Positions 12,555 to 24,419 are shown, counted from the first letter of the stretch. The stretch is DNA of 64,000 bases from Selaginella moellendorffii (GCF_000143415.4 NW_003314455.1:1-64000), one strand, 5' to 3'. Notes: a model not told the origin generated them from the letters alone. Translations and numbers: made by a program.

Positions 12555-12899
12555 CCTAAATATCCCAAGACCCTTAACCGTTTGGAAAAGGGGGTGCACT
12601 CTTATTCATGGGCCCTTTCCCTCTATATTTGAACCCCATGGATCGTCTCTCAAGTCGTTCCCTTTGGTTGCTTACAATCCACCACGCTTCCCTGCAAGTT
12701 CACGCCCTCGTGAACGGAAGCTGAGAGCCGCAGCTCTCCCGAGAGCCCCGCTCTCTTGACACCCTACCCCTCGGGTCGAGCCCAACGGGAGCAAACTGGA
12801 CCAGCCAGATGTCAATCAACATGTGGTGCGATTCCCCTAGCCAACCAACAGAGTCGGACCCGAGACCGCTCTGATACCAAATGTAAGCTCCTGAGATTT

Positions 12900-12954
12900 G
12901 GACTTCCCGGGAGGTCACCCAGCCCAGTACTATTCACACCCAAGGACGCTTAAC
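12900..12954 (-). promoter_or_regulatory. 5S rRNA-derived pol III promoter segment, LTR copy 2
   Basis: It is identical by eye to the segment in LTR copy 1, at the same position within the LTR. Confidence 0.9.
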
Positions 12955-13299
12955 CCTAAATATCCCAAGACCCTTAACCGTTTGGAAAAGGGGGTGCACT
13001 CTTATTCATGGGCCCTTTCCCTCTATATTTGAACCCCATGGATCGTCTCTCAAGTCGTTCCCTTTGGTTGCTTACAATCCACCACGCTTCCCTGCAAGTT
13101 CACGCCCTCGTGAACAGAAGCTGAGAGCCGCAGCTCTCCCGAGAGCCCCGCTCTCTTGACACCCTACCCCTCGGGTCGAGCCCAACGGGAGCAAACTGGA
13201 CCAGCCAGATGTCAATCAACATGTGGTGCGATTCCCCTAGCCAACCAACAGAGTCGGACCCGAGACCGCTCTGATACCAAATGTAAGCTCCTGAGATTT

Positions 13300-13354
13300 G
13301 GACTTCCCGGGAGGTCACCCAGCCCAGTACTATTCACACCCAAGGACGCTTAAC
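13300..13354 (-). promoter_or_regulatory. 5S rRNA-derived pol III promoter segment, LTR copy 3
   Basis: It is the same segment in the third LTR. A C-for-T change relative to the other copies lies just outside box A. Confidence 0.9.
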
Positions 13355-13477
13355 CCCAAATATCCCAAGACCCTTAACCGTTTGGAAAAGGGGGTGCACT
13401 CTTATTCATGGGCCCTTTCCCTCTATATTTGAACCCCATGGATCGTCTCTCAAGTCGTTCCCTTTGGTTGCTTACAA

Positions 13478-13840
13478 CTGATCATTGCCATTGTTTCCAC
13501 CAGACGCTAGAAAACATATGGGGCACTTCTTGAAAGTAGCAGAATTGCACTTTTCTAAAACAAGTAAGAGGGCATTCTTTTTCACCCAATTTGTTGCACC
13601 CTTTGTCATTGCATTTATCTCCAACTCATTATCACTATCCTCATTATCCTCTCTTTCATTCTCTTGTGTGATTTGGTTATGCTGTGCAATGGGATAGTTA
13701 TTGCATCTCCTAGCCCTTGAGCCCTGGGAAGAAAGATTGTGAGAGTTAAAATTACCAACACTAGAACCCATAGACATTTGTGGGTGTATTTCCCTTTTTT
13801 CGAATGAGAGTGTGAATGAAGATCTATAAATTCTAGACAA
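13478..13840 (-). pseudogene. 5' half of the interrupted small gene, convergent to the MULE transposase
   Basis: A minus-strand frame is open from 13858; the first ATG in it is at 13777, and upstream codons lack an ATG. It encodes a hydrophilic, Asn/Glu/Asp-rich segment, then a TNWVKKNALLLV stretch and a Cys pair (KKCPICF). The frame runs into the TRIM LTR, where a stop follows at once. Joined to 5225-5069 it would give about 150 residues from the 13777 ATG. I do not recognise the family. Confidence 0.65.
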
Positions 13841-16399
13841 TATGCTACGACAAACCCCTCAAGAATGTATTCTACAAAGAACCAAGTCTTTCTTTTATAT
13901 GCAATAAGCTTACATCAATGGTTATTTTTTTTCCTTTCAAACGGTTATATGGCTTCACATAGAATCTTATTTCAAATTTAATAATTTTTTAATTCTGACA
14001 AACCTAACATTTACTAGCCAGAAAGCATGGAGTACAAATTTAAAGAAGTGACAAGAATACTCTTTTTGCAAACATTTTATTTTATGTTCTAACAAATGTC
14101 CCTATCATTGCATGTAGTAAATATTTAAATTATTAGAACAAAAAGTGTTCTTTAGAACATTTTTGTCTATATAATATATAGAGAGTTATTAAATTATTAG
14201 GTTCGCCATAACCTTAAAATTTTAAAATTTATAATGTTTGTACTAAATTACAATTGAAAATTGAGCTCAACTCGTGAGCTCAACTCTTCAACTCGTGAGC
14301 TCAAGTATGGTCCACGCCCGTGCTTTCAAGTAATCCCACCATGTCAAGAGCAAAAACTTGTAAAAACATGTGGCATTACTCATGAAGTGCTGAAAGCAAT
14401 CTTATATGAAGGTGAAGGTGGAATGTTGGTAGAATTTGGGGATGGAAGTGGAGATTGATATGAAATGCTGGGGGCCAAGTATGAGTAGCAGTGACTTTCC
14501 TTCGAGCCATTTCAATACAAACTTCCAAGGAGCTTAAGGAGAATAAAAAAACTATGATGACTATAACTTTTCTAGATAGTATATATTAAATTTTAGTCTT
14601 GGGAATGAGGTTTATTTATTATGATACTAACAATACTCAGATTCTTTAAATGTCAATCTTGGAAATAGAGCTTTATAATCATAGCTTGCTTGTAGACATA
14701 AGAGCTTCTAGAATTTTAAATTATCATATATACACATGCTTTATCATTATGATGAAATCCTACTTTGCTACACATATATTCTTTTCTACATATGCTAAAC
14801 ATTTAGGGAAATAGACTACAAGGAAATATAGACTATATTATAGTGGTAGAGCATATTGGCATGCTACCATTCTCTTATGTGACATTGCCTTTCAGTTTTG
14901 GAAAAGTAGATAAAGTTGATTCTTTGATGTGATATTACTTTTGAGTCTTTCGAAAGATTTCAATTTCTTTTATTATTATTCACAAACAACTCCCAAAAAC
15001 TTTTAATGAGGACTCACTTCAAAAATATACTTTGGTCTTATCATATGAGAGGATTGCGATATAGGCAGGCAATAGAGTTTTTTATATGAATTAATATGTA
15101 AATTACAAATGTCATAGAAAGTTTTATAGAGTAGAGTTTTTGGTGTTTTCCACCATAATATTCATTTTTTCATTTCTCTTTTTTTGGATTGTTATTTCAG
15201 AAGTAATAAGAGCATTTTTATCAATTGTGATAGTGGTCTCCATATTCCCAAATGGGTAGGTAATAAGGACCAAGAGTGTAATATGGAGATTATGGTAGTG
15301 AAACAAAATTAACATTCTCACATTCTTTTGCATTACAACTCTTATTTATAAATTTTGTATTTTTCTTGCTTCCCATCTTCTCAAAAACCCTAAAAAATCT
15401 TTTGAATAAAGGAATAGTATCTACAGTTGTAAAAGTATTCAAAATATTAAATAGTCAAATCAAAATATGACAGCTGTAACAATAGTCATAATAAAATAAT
15501 ATAGCTTTACAAAAGATAGGTTTTTATGAACTTTATCTTTTTTAAACAATTCAATCTTATAAAAACTTTTAACTCAGATATTTACATATTTAAATACTTT
15601 AAAGTTTGCTAGAACCTTCATTTGTTCAATTTAGACTTCCTTTGTAAGACTTTTAGTTGACCGTGTTGACTTGAGTTGACTTGTGTTGAATTGAGCTCAA
15701 CTCCAACTTTCAACCATCCCCACATGATAGCAAACGTGTTTGGCAAATACAGTAAATTATCATTTTGCGATATTGAAAGATTAATCTCAATACGAAAGGG
15801 TTCTTGTCAAACTAGTGCAAGATAGAACAAGAGAGAATTTAGAGCCAAGCCAAGTATGCTCAACAAGAAACTTATAGGAGTTTCTATCTTATGTTCATTT
15901 GGCTAAGTATAGATGAGAAACCCAATTTACTAACACTTGATCAAAAGGGGCTGAAGGTAATTACCAATAACAACCTCTTGCCATTGTGGCAGTAAAGATT
16001 AGCCAACAAGTAACATTTAATATTTATACTCACCATTCACAACAATACATTTATTTTTCTTTAAGCCCAAGATCTCAACTATAAAATCATCATTGGAAAG
16101 GATATGGTCTGAATACAAAACACCACTTGATCAACAGAAAATATTTAACAAAACATTTTCATCCAACAAATAAATAATAATATACTCTTGTCATCACAGG
16201 AAAGATTTTATTAAATTATAAACTACAAAAATAAGAAGAAAATTATACAATTAACTCCTTTAACTATCATTTTAATGCATTTTGTCAAATGAGATCTAAC
16301 CTACCTCACATTCTAATAGTTTATCCTTGATTTTGATGTTTTATATACACTATAAGAAGCAAGAATTACCTATACTAAGTACTATAAATTCATCATTTG

Positions 16400-16750
16400 A
16401 ATCAATTTCAAATACCAATATTTTTTATCAATATCATCACCACTTAATAGGGATTAATCAATATAGCATTTCTCCAACTGTACAAAAACATTGTGTTGCT
16501 AAAGGTGTTAGAAAGTAAGACAAAGATAATAGTTATACTCTTTTTGAGTCTCAAAGAAGATAAAAATATTATCTAAATGAATGACAATAACAAAATCAAG
16601 AAAATCAATATGTTGAAAAATAACAAGAGTGTTGGTTAAACTAAAAAGTATCATTATATACTTTAAATAGTCATAACAAGTACAAAAATTATTTTCTACT
16701 CATCACCCTCCTAAAAGTGGATAAGGTTACAAAAAGCAATAAATGAAGTT
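16400..16750 (-). pseudogene. Ty3/gypsy reverse-transcriptase remnant
   Basis: Read on the minus strand, after a 5' flank shared with 19330-19400, the text resembles the finger-palm region of gypsy RT in broken frames, including a NIFIFFET piece equivalent to DDILIFSKT. Many stops are present. Confidence 0.5.
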
Positions 16751-17099
16751 TACTATTTGCTCTCTTTTGCAATAAAAGAAAAATCTATAACATCTTCCTT
16801 AAAAAAATGATTTTATGTTAATGAAAGTTAGAGTGAATGTAAATACAAACTTAAAATATCAAAAGAAGTTTAATCAGTAGGAAACCATACAAAATTAATA
16901 TTTTTTATATGAGTTACATTAGAAGGAGAGTGATTTTGGAGAAGTCCCAAATCAAGTGTCAATAAAAGTTCACAAAACCAAAAGAGTTTTAAATATCATG
17001 AATAAAAGTTGAGTGTTGTCACTTAAGAATGGTAGAAACCTTGGTAGGATGTTGCATGAGGAAACAATATAGCCAAAAAACTTTATTGAATTATAATCA

Positions 17100-17330
17100 A
17101 AATAACATTTCTTTAACTTTGTAAAAATGCTATATTATTGAAGGTGCTAGAGAACAAAATGAACATGATGGTTATACTTTTCTTAGAAGGTAAAAATGTT
17201 ATCAAGATAAATGATAATAAAAATATCAAGAAAATCACAAAAGATATTACTTGCCATATATTAAAAAATAATAATGGTATTGGTTAAACCAAAAAACATC
17301 ACAAGTTCAAGTTTTCTAAGGTTTAGCTAT
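17100..17330 (-). pseudogene. Ty3/gypsy reverse-transcriptase remnant
   Basis: It is a second minus-strand copy of the same decayed RT segment, lying directly after the repeat 16880-17100. It shares the run of words found at 20460-20700. Confidence 0.45.
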
Positions 17331-18019
17331 TTACTTTCTCAATCTTTGCTTTGATGAATATAAAAGAGTCAAGAACCTAACAGCTTACTTGTGGTTGCAT
17401 TGGGAAGAGATAAGAGGGATCACTTAGGATAGCACTCCATTATGATGAGTGGAATCAAAGGAGTGAGTAGTTAGATGATTTTAAATCACAACAAAATTGT
17501 AGCTTCCAAGCATGACATGAGTAGAGAAATTATCTTAGTTAGCTAAGATTTAGTTGTTATTAAGAAACTTGTGGCACTATCTACTGTATGATGTTGCTCT
17601 TTTATAAGGCCACAATATGGTTTAAAATCTTAACCATTAACTACTTTCCGGATTAAATTATAGAGAATGCAACATCCTACTAATCACAAGATCCTCATTA
17701 TTGGCTAAAGGGATCACACCACATGTTGAGATTAACATCTGATAGTTCCAATTTACATTTAGCTGGGCTCGACTTGAGGGGTAAGATATTAAGAGATTGT
17801 TATTCTTGAAAGAGTTGTAGCTCTCAACTTTCATTCATAAGAGTGTGAACTTGTAAGAAAGTGTAATGGATTATAAGCAACCAAAAAGAATGATTTGAAA
17901 AACGATATATAGAAGTTCAAATATAAAGAGAAAGAGTACATGAATAAAAATTCTTTTCTAATTGGTTAAGAGTTTTAAAATACTTAAAGTTAAATGTCTT
18001 TTAGGTTTAAATAATACTA

Positions 18020-18370
18020 AACTAGGTGACCTCTTGGTCTGAATCCAAATTCAAGAGCTTATATAGGGCTCAAGAACTACAATTACCCATCGTGCATAGT
18101 TATAGAGGAGAAAAATTTACTTCTTTTAATCGGTTAAAGGTTTTGGGATACTTAAAGCTAAATATCATTAATTTGAATAGTACTGAACCAGATGACCTCC
18201 TGATCTGAATCCAAATTTAAAAGCTTATATAGGGCTCAAGAGTTACAATTACCTATCATGCACAGCTATAGAGGAGAAAAATCCACTTCTCTCAATCTAA
18301 CTTAAGTAATGACTTCTTTATTCATGTTTTACACTCTCTTTCTTTTAAGCTAAGCAATTTTGTAATAGTA
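18020..18370 (+). repeat. Two tandem copies of a segment related to the Alfin-like gene 3' end
   Basis: Two units of about 180 bp (near 18020-18140 and 18190-18370) share GAGCTTATATAGGGCTCAAG and the following GAGGAGAAAAAT block. They are the inverse complement of 21410-21535, which in turn resembles the sequence around and after the stop of the Alfin-like gene (24270-24450). Confidence 0.6.
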
Positions 18371-19309
18371 AGTTGCAAACAAGATGAAGTTATATATCAA
18401 AATATATTTCTTTATCTTAATTGTTGCTCTTAAACCTTTTCTAATTGGTTTGTAGTCATATAAATATTACAAGTAGTGACTTGTTATACAAATTAAATCT
18501 TAAGTTCTTAAACTCTTGGATAAAAATATCTTAAACTTCTCAAATATTGGTAGTATGTATGATTGGAGTGGTAACACCATGCAATAGAATGGCTATCAAG
18601 GATGTGATGTTAAAGTATACTATCCATGATCTTTAGTGCTTTTTTCTTACACCAAGCACTATTGCTTTAATTGTTAGATTTTGAATGGATGGATTACATC
18701 TAAAGGCTATCTGATGTGAGAGAATTTATTCTTGTGCTTGGTTTAGAAAGTTTGAAGATTGTGGAATGACATATAGTTGTGATGGGAGGAGCAATTGTCA
18801 AATGAACTTCCAGCTCATAAATACTTAATTACCTTGCTCAATATTATGCTAGTTAAATAGTGATTATCATCACTATCTTGTTTCAGAGAGCAAATACAAA
18901 TGTCACACAACCATCTCAATTAGAATGTTGAAAACAACTAATTATATCAAACCATTTCCTATAACCAAATATATCAAAATATAAAAGGCCTCAACTATAA
19001 AATCATCATTAGAGAGGATATGGTTTGAATAAGAAATACCATCTGATAAAAAAATGTTTAATAAAAAAACTTTTATCCAACAAATCAATCATGCTTTACT
19101 CCTTATTAACAATTCATCATAGGAAAAAATTTATTAAAATAAACACCTTCAAATTACAAAAATAAGAAGAAAATTTATACAATTAACTCCTTTAAATTTC
19201 ATACTTTGCTTTAGGTGCTATCTTATCATAATAGAGAGCAAAAAAAGCTTTAGTAAATTATTTTTTAAAACCTCATTTGCAAATAGTGAGCTTTATTAGA
19301 TTGTTATTC

Positions 19310-19640
19310 AAACCCTTATCCACATTTGGGAGGGTGATGAATAGAAAATAACCTTTCGTACTTGTTATAGTTATTTTGAGTGCACAGTGATGCATTTTCG
19401 TTTAACTAACACTTTATTGTTATTTACATATAATAAATAATATATTTTATGAGTTTTTTAATCCCTTTATTATCAATTTTTTTTATAACATTATTATCTT
19501 CTCTGAGACTTAAGAAGAACATAACTATCATGTTTATATTTTTCTTTAGTATCTTCAATAATGTAATTTTTTTATAAACTTGGAAAAATGTTATTTTGAT
19601 TAAAATTCAATAGAGTTTTCTGGGTATATTATTTCCTTAT
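19310..19640 (+). pseudogene. Ty3/gypsy reverse-transcriptase remnant
   Basis: A plus-strand copy of the same region; the nucleotide text is the reverse complement of 16500-16740 with substitutions and frameshifts. Confidence 0.45.
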
Positions 19641-19974
19641 GCAAAATTATTATAAATAATGCTAACTTTTTTACTATTCATAAGTGGCAATAAAAAATTT
19701 TTATACTTGATTTTCAATATTTTCTTAATTTTATAAACTTTTATAAACACTTCATTTAGGACTTCTTCAAAATAACTCTGCTTTTCACATGACTCACTAG
19801 AAAAAAATACAACTTTTATTTAGTTTTATTTACTTCTACTGTAATTCTTATCCATCTGTATAATATAGAGCCATATTTTGTTAAAATAGATGTTTCAAAT
19901 TTTCATTTATGTGCTATTTTGTTGTAAGAGAAACCAAATAGTGAGTTTAACTTAATTTATTTTTATAATCTCAC

Positions 19975-20196
19975 ATACATTTGAGAGAAACAAGTTTTTA
20001 TACTTGTTATGGCCATTTTGAGTATATAGTCATGTTTTTTGGTTTAACTAACACTTCTGTTGTTTCTCAATATATGGTAAATAACACTTTTTATATTTTT
20101 TTTGATCTTTTTATTATTATTTATTTTCATAATATTCTTATTTTCTTTAAAACTTTAAATTTCTTAAACAAAAACAGTTTTATATTGTTTAGGTAG
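19975..20196 (+). pseudogene. Ty3/gypsy reverse-transcriptase remnant, best preserved copy
   Basis: One frame reads YGHFEYIVMFFGLTN ... IIIYFHNILIFFKT. This matches the gypsy RT core YGHFEYLVMPFGLTNAP ... VVYLDDILIFSKT. The catalytic Asp-Asp pair is replaced by His-Asn, so the copy is inactive. Confidence 0.75.
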
Positions 20197-20459
20197 ATTA
20201 GGACTAAAATGGAAGTACATATAAACTTTAAAAAATCAAAAAAAAAAATTGGCAATAGAAAACCATACAAAAGTAACATCTTTTATAATGGAATTATGTT
20301 AGAAGGAGAATAATTTTTGAGAAGTCTTAAATAAAATGCCAATAAAAGTTTACAAAGCCAAAGAATTATTAAGCATCACAAATAGAAATTGAGTGTTGCC
20401 ATTCAAGAATGGTGAAAACCTTAGCAAAATGTTATATAAGGAAATAATAAAGCTCAAAA

Positions 20460-20760
20460 ACTCTATTAAATTTTAATTAAAATAACATTTCTCTAACTTT
20501 TTAGAAAATGCCATATTTTTTAAAGTGCTAGAGAACAAATTAAACATGATGGTTATGCTCTTCCTAAGTTTAAGAGAAGATAAGAATGTCATCAAGATAG
20601 ATAATAATAAAAAGATAAAGAAAATCAAGAAAAATATCATTTGCCATATATCAAAAAATAATAAAGGAACTGGCCAAATCTAAAAGTATTAGCATATATT
20701 TAAAGTGGTTATAACAAGTGTAAAAGGGTATTTTGCATTTATAACCTCCCAAATAAAAAT
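20460..20760 (-). pseudogene. Ty3/gypsy reverse-transcriptase remnant
   Basis: A third minus-strand copy, highly similar to 17100-17330 and preceded by the same repeat (20215-20460). Confidence 0.45.
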
Positions 20761-21409
20761 GAGGTTGTAAGCACCACACAGATCAATTTTCATGAAAAAC
20801 TAGGCCTTGAAGAGCTGCTTCAACATCTAAAGGATAATCAAAGTCATAAAATAGTGACTTGTAATAGTCCACAACCAAATGAAAAGCCCCATCCTTCATT
20901 TATGTTTTGACATATTTGGTTATAGCAAATGATTTGATATAATTACTTGGTTGTATGACATTTATATTTACCCTCACAAATATAGTTCTCCCTAGGTGAA
21001 AACCTAGGCTCTACAAAATCTGCTTGCTAGTTAAATAGTGATCTTATGCTTAAATAGCATAACTGAGGTTATCACCTCTTTCTATGACACTTTAATGACT
21101 TTCATAAATATAGTGTATAGCAAGCTGATTTCTAATATTGAGCAGGTTAATCAATTGTTTATGGGCTGCAAAGTTCATTTGGCAATTGTTCCTCTCTATT
21201 GTAGCAATGAGTCATTCCATAGTCTTCAAACTTTCTAAACTAAACACAAAAAGAAATTATAACCTTTAAATTTAAAATATCCATTCAAAATCTAATAATA
21301 ATGTATATAACAAGTAATTGTTTGTAGACAACAAATCAATTTGAAAAGCAACAGTTACATAAATATATTCTTATATAACTTCATTAACGTATTGTTACAA
21401 AACTGCCCA

Positions 21410-22060
21410 GCTTAAGAGAGAGAGCGTATAACACAAACAAAGAGGTTCACTTCTCAAGGCAGCTTGAGAGAAGTAGATTTTTCTCCTCTATAACTGTGCA
21501 TATGAACAATTATAACTCTTGAGCCCTGTTGTGGTACCATAGTACTTATGTTAAGGTGAATGCCAGTAAGGCCACAACCTTGCTTACATTCACCTTGACA
21601 CAGCTACTGTGGTACTACTTCTAGCACGACTTTGCAAGTGATCTGGCCTTGCTTGCATTATTTTGGCATAGCTACCATGGTACCATTTCTAGCATGAGCT
21701 GCAAGCAATCCAAAACTGGGACGTGTTGTCAACAACGCAACACATCTTAGTCTTGGATCACTTGCAACTTGCGCAAATCATGAGGATCAACACAAATCTC
21801 ACAAAATGCCTCCTTATCCTCCTCAGAGTTCTCTTCCACCTCTTCTTCCTCTTCTTCATCCTCTTTCTTTCACCACCTGTTGCCTCTTCCTCATCCTCTT
21901 TCTTTCACCACCTGTTGTTGTTGCTGCTGCTGCGAGCAACTTACATGCTGAAGATCTTCATGAATCTTTGGAATTTCGAGCAAAAGAAAGAAAACCTTTT
22001 TTTCTCTTAGTTTTGCTGCTAAAAAAACCAAAAATCTGCTTAAAGCCAAAAACTTCAGCC
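21410..22060 (-). pseudogene. Alfin-like PHD gene, decayed 3' partial copy
   Basis: Same orientation as the intact gene at 24420-25406. The sequence retains the 3' flank, the PHD-coding exon (for example the stretch complementary to GATCCAAAACTGGGACGTG near 21700), the acidic Glu-rich linker and part of exon 4 (to about 22060), with indels and stops. A roughly 50-base tandem insertion interrupts the PHD region near 21735-21780, and the acidic linker is duplicated. Exons 1-3 are absent. Confidence 0.8.
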
Positions 22061-22420
22061 TTGAGAAGACCTGGATAGCTAAATCTCAGCTAGCTAGGGC
22101 AAATTTCTCTACTCATGTCATAAGTGTGGTGCTTGGAAACTATAGTTTTGTTGCGATCCAAGATCATCCAACTGCTGACTACCTGGATTCCCATCATAAT
22201 AGAGCATTGATTCCCATCACAATAGAGTGTTGTCCCCAGAGATCCCTCTATCTCTTCCCTTCCCAGCAACAGCCACAAGTAAGCTGCTCACTTCTCAAAT
22301 TCTTCATATACATTGAAGCACTGATTGAACACCCAGACCATAGGAGACTGGATTGTAGAGGTCGATTGATTTTTTTGACTAATCCAGGGGTTTGCGCCGC
22401 ACTTAGGGGTTTTGTTAGCG

Positions 22421-24127
22421 ATGTCGAGCGCGGGCGCGACAGTGAAGGCACCAGATGGTCGCGTGATCCTGCATGCAGATGCCTATCCGGGCGCGGTGGT
22501 GGCTCATGTTTTGAGGACCCTGGAGCTGGATGGTTGGAAGGGCTATCTCATTTCTGATTCAGGGACACGATTGCTTCTCGATACACCAGTTGCGGATGGA
22601 TTTACGTGCACTTTCATCCAGGTGAGTGCACTTTTGCGTGTTTTACTACCGCATCTGTGTTAATGCCTTTGTTTGCAGACGGAGCCTGCGGACAACGAGT
22701 GGATCAGGCGCCATAAGAAGCTGCGTTCTGCACCTGAAGTGGCAAAGTCCCTTTCGGAAATGCGCCAGCATCTGGGAACAGATGATCCAATTTACAACCT
22801 TGGGCGGACCTCTGCAGTCACCACACCTCTCGTGCTGGTGAGCAAGGCATTCGGCTGCTACGCCAGGCTTTTCAGGTGCCATGCTCTAAGTACAAGGGAC
22901 TGGGAGTTCGTGAAGGATATGATGGACGGGATGAGTGCTTATTATGACGACGAACGAGCTCGGCAGCACGCGTTTACTCTGTTACTGGAGAATTACGTCA
23001 ACTTCAGCTGTCCTGGTATGTGCTTTCGATTCAAGGAAGCTCGTCCGGGCGAGTCCGAACCAGATATTTTGGTGGAGGCATATGTTGCGGAAGAATGGTT
23101 GCTGATAGCGATTGTTGAGGTTAAGCCAGAGAGTGGCTTCAATGGAGATCCTAGCGTCGAATTGGCCAAGTACTATGCAGATGCTACGGTTGAGAAGAGA
23201 CGTATGCGGCACTGGAGTTTTGAGCGGTCTTGCTGCCCGGTTCTAGCATTGGAACTTGTTGGTCCGCTTCTGAGAGTTGGCGGTCTTGCTCATTTCACGG
23301 ACAAGCCGGCTCACGAGCCGTTTACACCGTTCCTACACATGCTCAAGTACCTCCAAGATGAAGACCACCTTCAACTCCTTTCCAGAGCCTTAGCTGCCAT
23401 TCCAGCGACAATCAGCTCTTTAGTGCAGTCCTACGTGACTCTCAGCGGCTTGCAGGTGCAACAGGGGCCGCAGAGGGACCCGTCCATCGACTTCCCGTAC
23501 TTCATCACAGATGCACGGGCTCCGGTGGTCACTCGGTTTGTACGCGAGAGTAGCTCGCTGCAAATGAGGGAGCAGCAGCTTGTGTTCTATACGCGGAATG
23601 CTGCTGGTGAACGAAAGATCGTCAAGTTCTGCCAGAGATATGGCTTGCAGGTGCACCAGCAATGGGCCGAGGATGGCTATGCTCCCCGTTTCCAGCACCA
23701 GGGTCTTGATGGAGGCTGGCTGGTGATTTCCATGGACTACTATGCTGCAGAGGATGGGTGGCGGCCAGTGACAGAGCTCGACCCGCGAGAGATGGTTGTT
23801 GGTCATGGAAATGCTGTGGAGGAGGCTAACAAATACAGGTTGGCGCCTTCGGACTGGGAAGAGTGCAAGATGGCAGTGAAGAATGCGTATCAGGTATTGC
23901 ATTCTCGTTACCCGCTCTGGGTTCACGGTGATCTAAGGAGGCAAAACATCTTCTACAATGTCAAGACTTCCCAGGTGGCCTTTATTGATTTCGATTGGGC
24001 TGGCATCCATGGCAAAGAACGATATCCACTCTGGATAAATCCGCTACTACAGTGGCCCCCTGGAGTCAAAGGGGGTGGGATCATCCTTGCTGAGCATGAT
24101 CAACAGCTCCTTGATATTGAGCTTTGA
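22421..24127 (+). CDS. Crinkler-type REase-kinase protein
   Basis: Two exons (22421-22621, 22679-24127; 57-bp intron) give 549 residues. The N-terminal ~70 residues form a small compact domain that could be a Crinkler header. The middle has a restriction-endonuclease-like core: Asp in EPDILVE followed by IAIVEVKPE (D...ExK, residues about 190-215). The C-terminus is a kinase-fold domain with HGDLRRQN, equivalent to the HxDxxxxN catalytic loop, and IDFDWAG in place of DFG, near residues 500-530. This REase-kinase pairing is known from the Crinkler (CRN/RHS-type) effector-like proteins of oomycetes, fungi and some plants. No signal peptide or membrane segment is seen. The role in a plant is unknown; DNA-targeting activity is an inference. 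It is convergent with the Alfin-like gene, 292 bp between stops. Confidence 0.75.
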
Positions 24128-24419
24128 TTGAGTTGTTCTGTTTTTTTCATGATGGCATTAGGATTCACAAAGTGTTTCTTCTATTGCAAAAAAAGAATTA
24201 CGACTGCCATAGGGATTTTTTGATAAATTAGGATATTATTTCCTTCTATCTTTTACCTTGGGGAAAACTGAGAAGCTGTTACAAAACTGGCTGGACAAAG
24301 CCCAGGAAAAGAGAAAGAAAAAAGAGAGAGTGTACATACAAGAACAAAGAGGAGAAAGAGAGCACTCACTCACCATCCAAGAGTTGGAGATTTTTCTCCT
24401 CCACGGCTCAATGGATCAA

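Larger units (their letters stand above)
12482..13476 (-). mobile_element. Cassandra-type TRIM retroelement in tandem form (LTR-int-LTR-int-LTR)
   Basis: Three 195-bp LTRs (12482-12676, 12882-13076, 13282-13476) start TGTAAGC and end GCTTACA and are separated by two 205-bp internal segments (12677-12881, 13077-13281). Each internal segment carries an initiator-Met primer site at its right edge (12868-12879, 13268-13279) and a purine-rich tract at its left, so the element reads on the minus strand. It has no coding capacity. Each LTR contains a stretch matching the 3' half of plant 5S rRNA, the defining mark of the Cassandra family. Only one or two substitutions separate the copies. The flanks are ACTAA on the left and ACTGA on the right. 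Confidence 0.9.
13841..21400. other. AT-rich, gene-poor zone of decayed repeats
   Basis: Base composition shifts sharply to A/T from here to about 21.4 kb. No intact gene is visible; the few open frames are short and unsupported. A small frame at 14261-14458 begins in a short GAGCTCAACTC tandem repeat and is not recognised. The zone holds at least five Ty3/gypsy reverse-transcriptase remnants in both orientations and two pairs of direct repeats: 16075-16265 with 18990-19185, and 16880-17320 with 20215-20710. Confidence 0.75.

Noticed and set aside
12868..12879. Possible tRNA gene suggested by the initiator-Met-like sequence
   Set aside because: Only the 12-base primer-binding complement is present; no cloverleaf can be formed around it.
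12482..13476. True 5S rRNA gene array
   Set aside because: Only the 3' promoter half is similar, and the units have LTR termini, primer sites and target duplications.
14261..14458. A small gene starting in GAGCTCAACTC repeats
   Set aside because: It has no recognisable domain, no promoter and no intron signals, and lies inside the decayed repeat zone.
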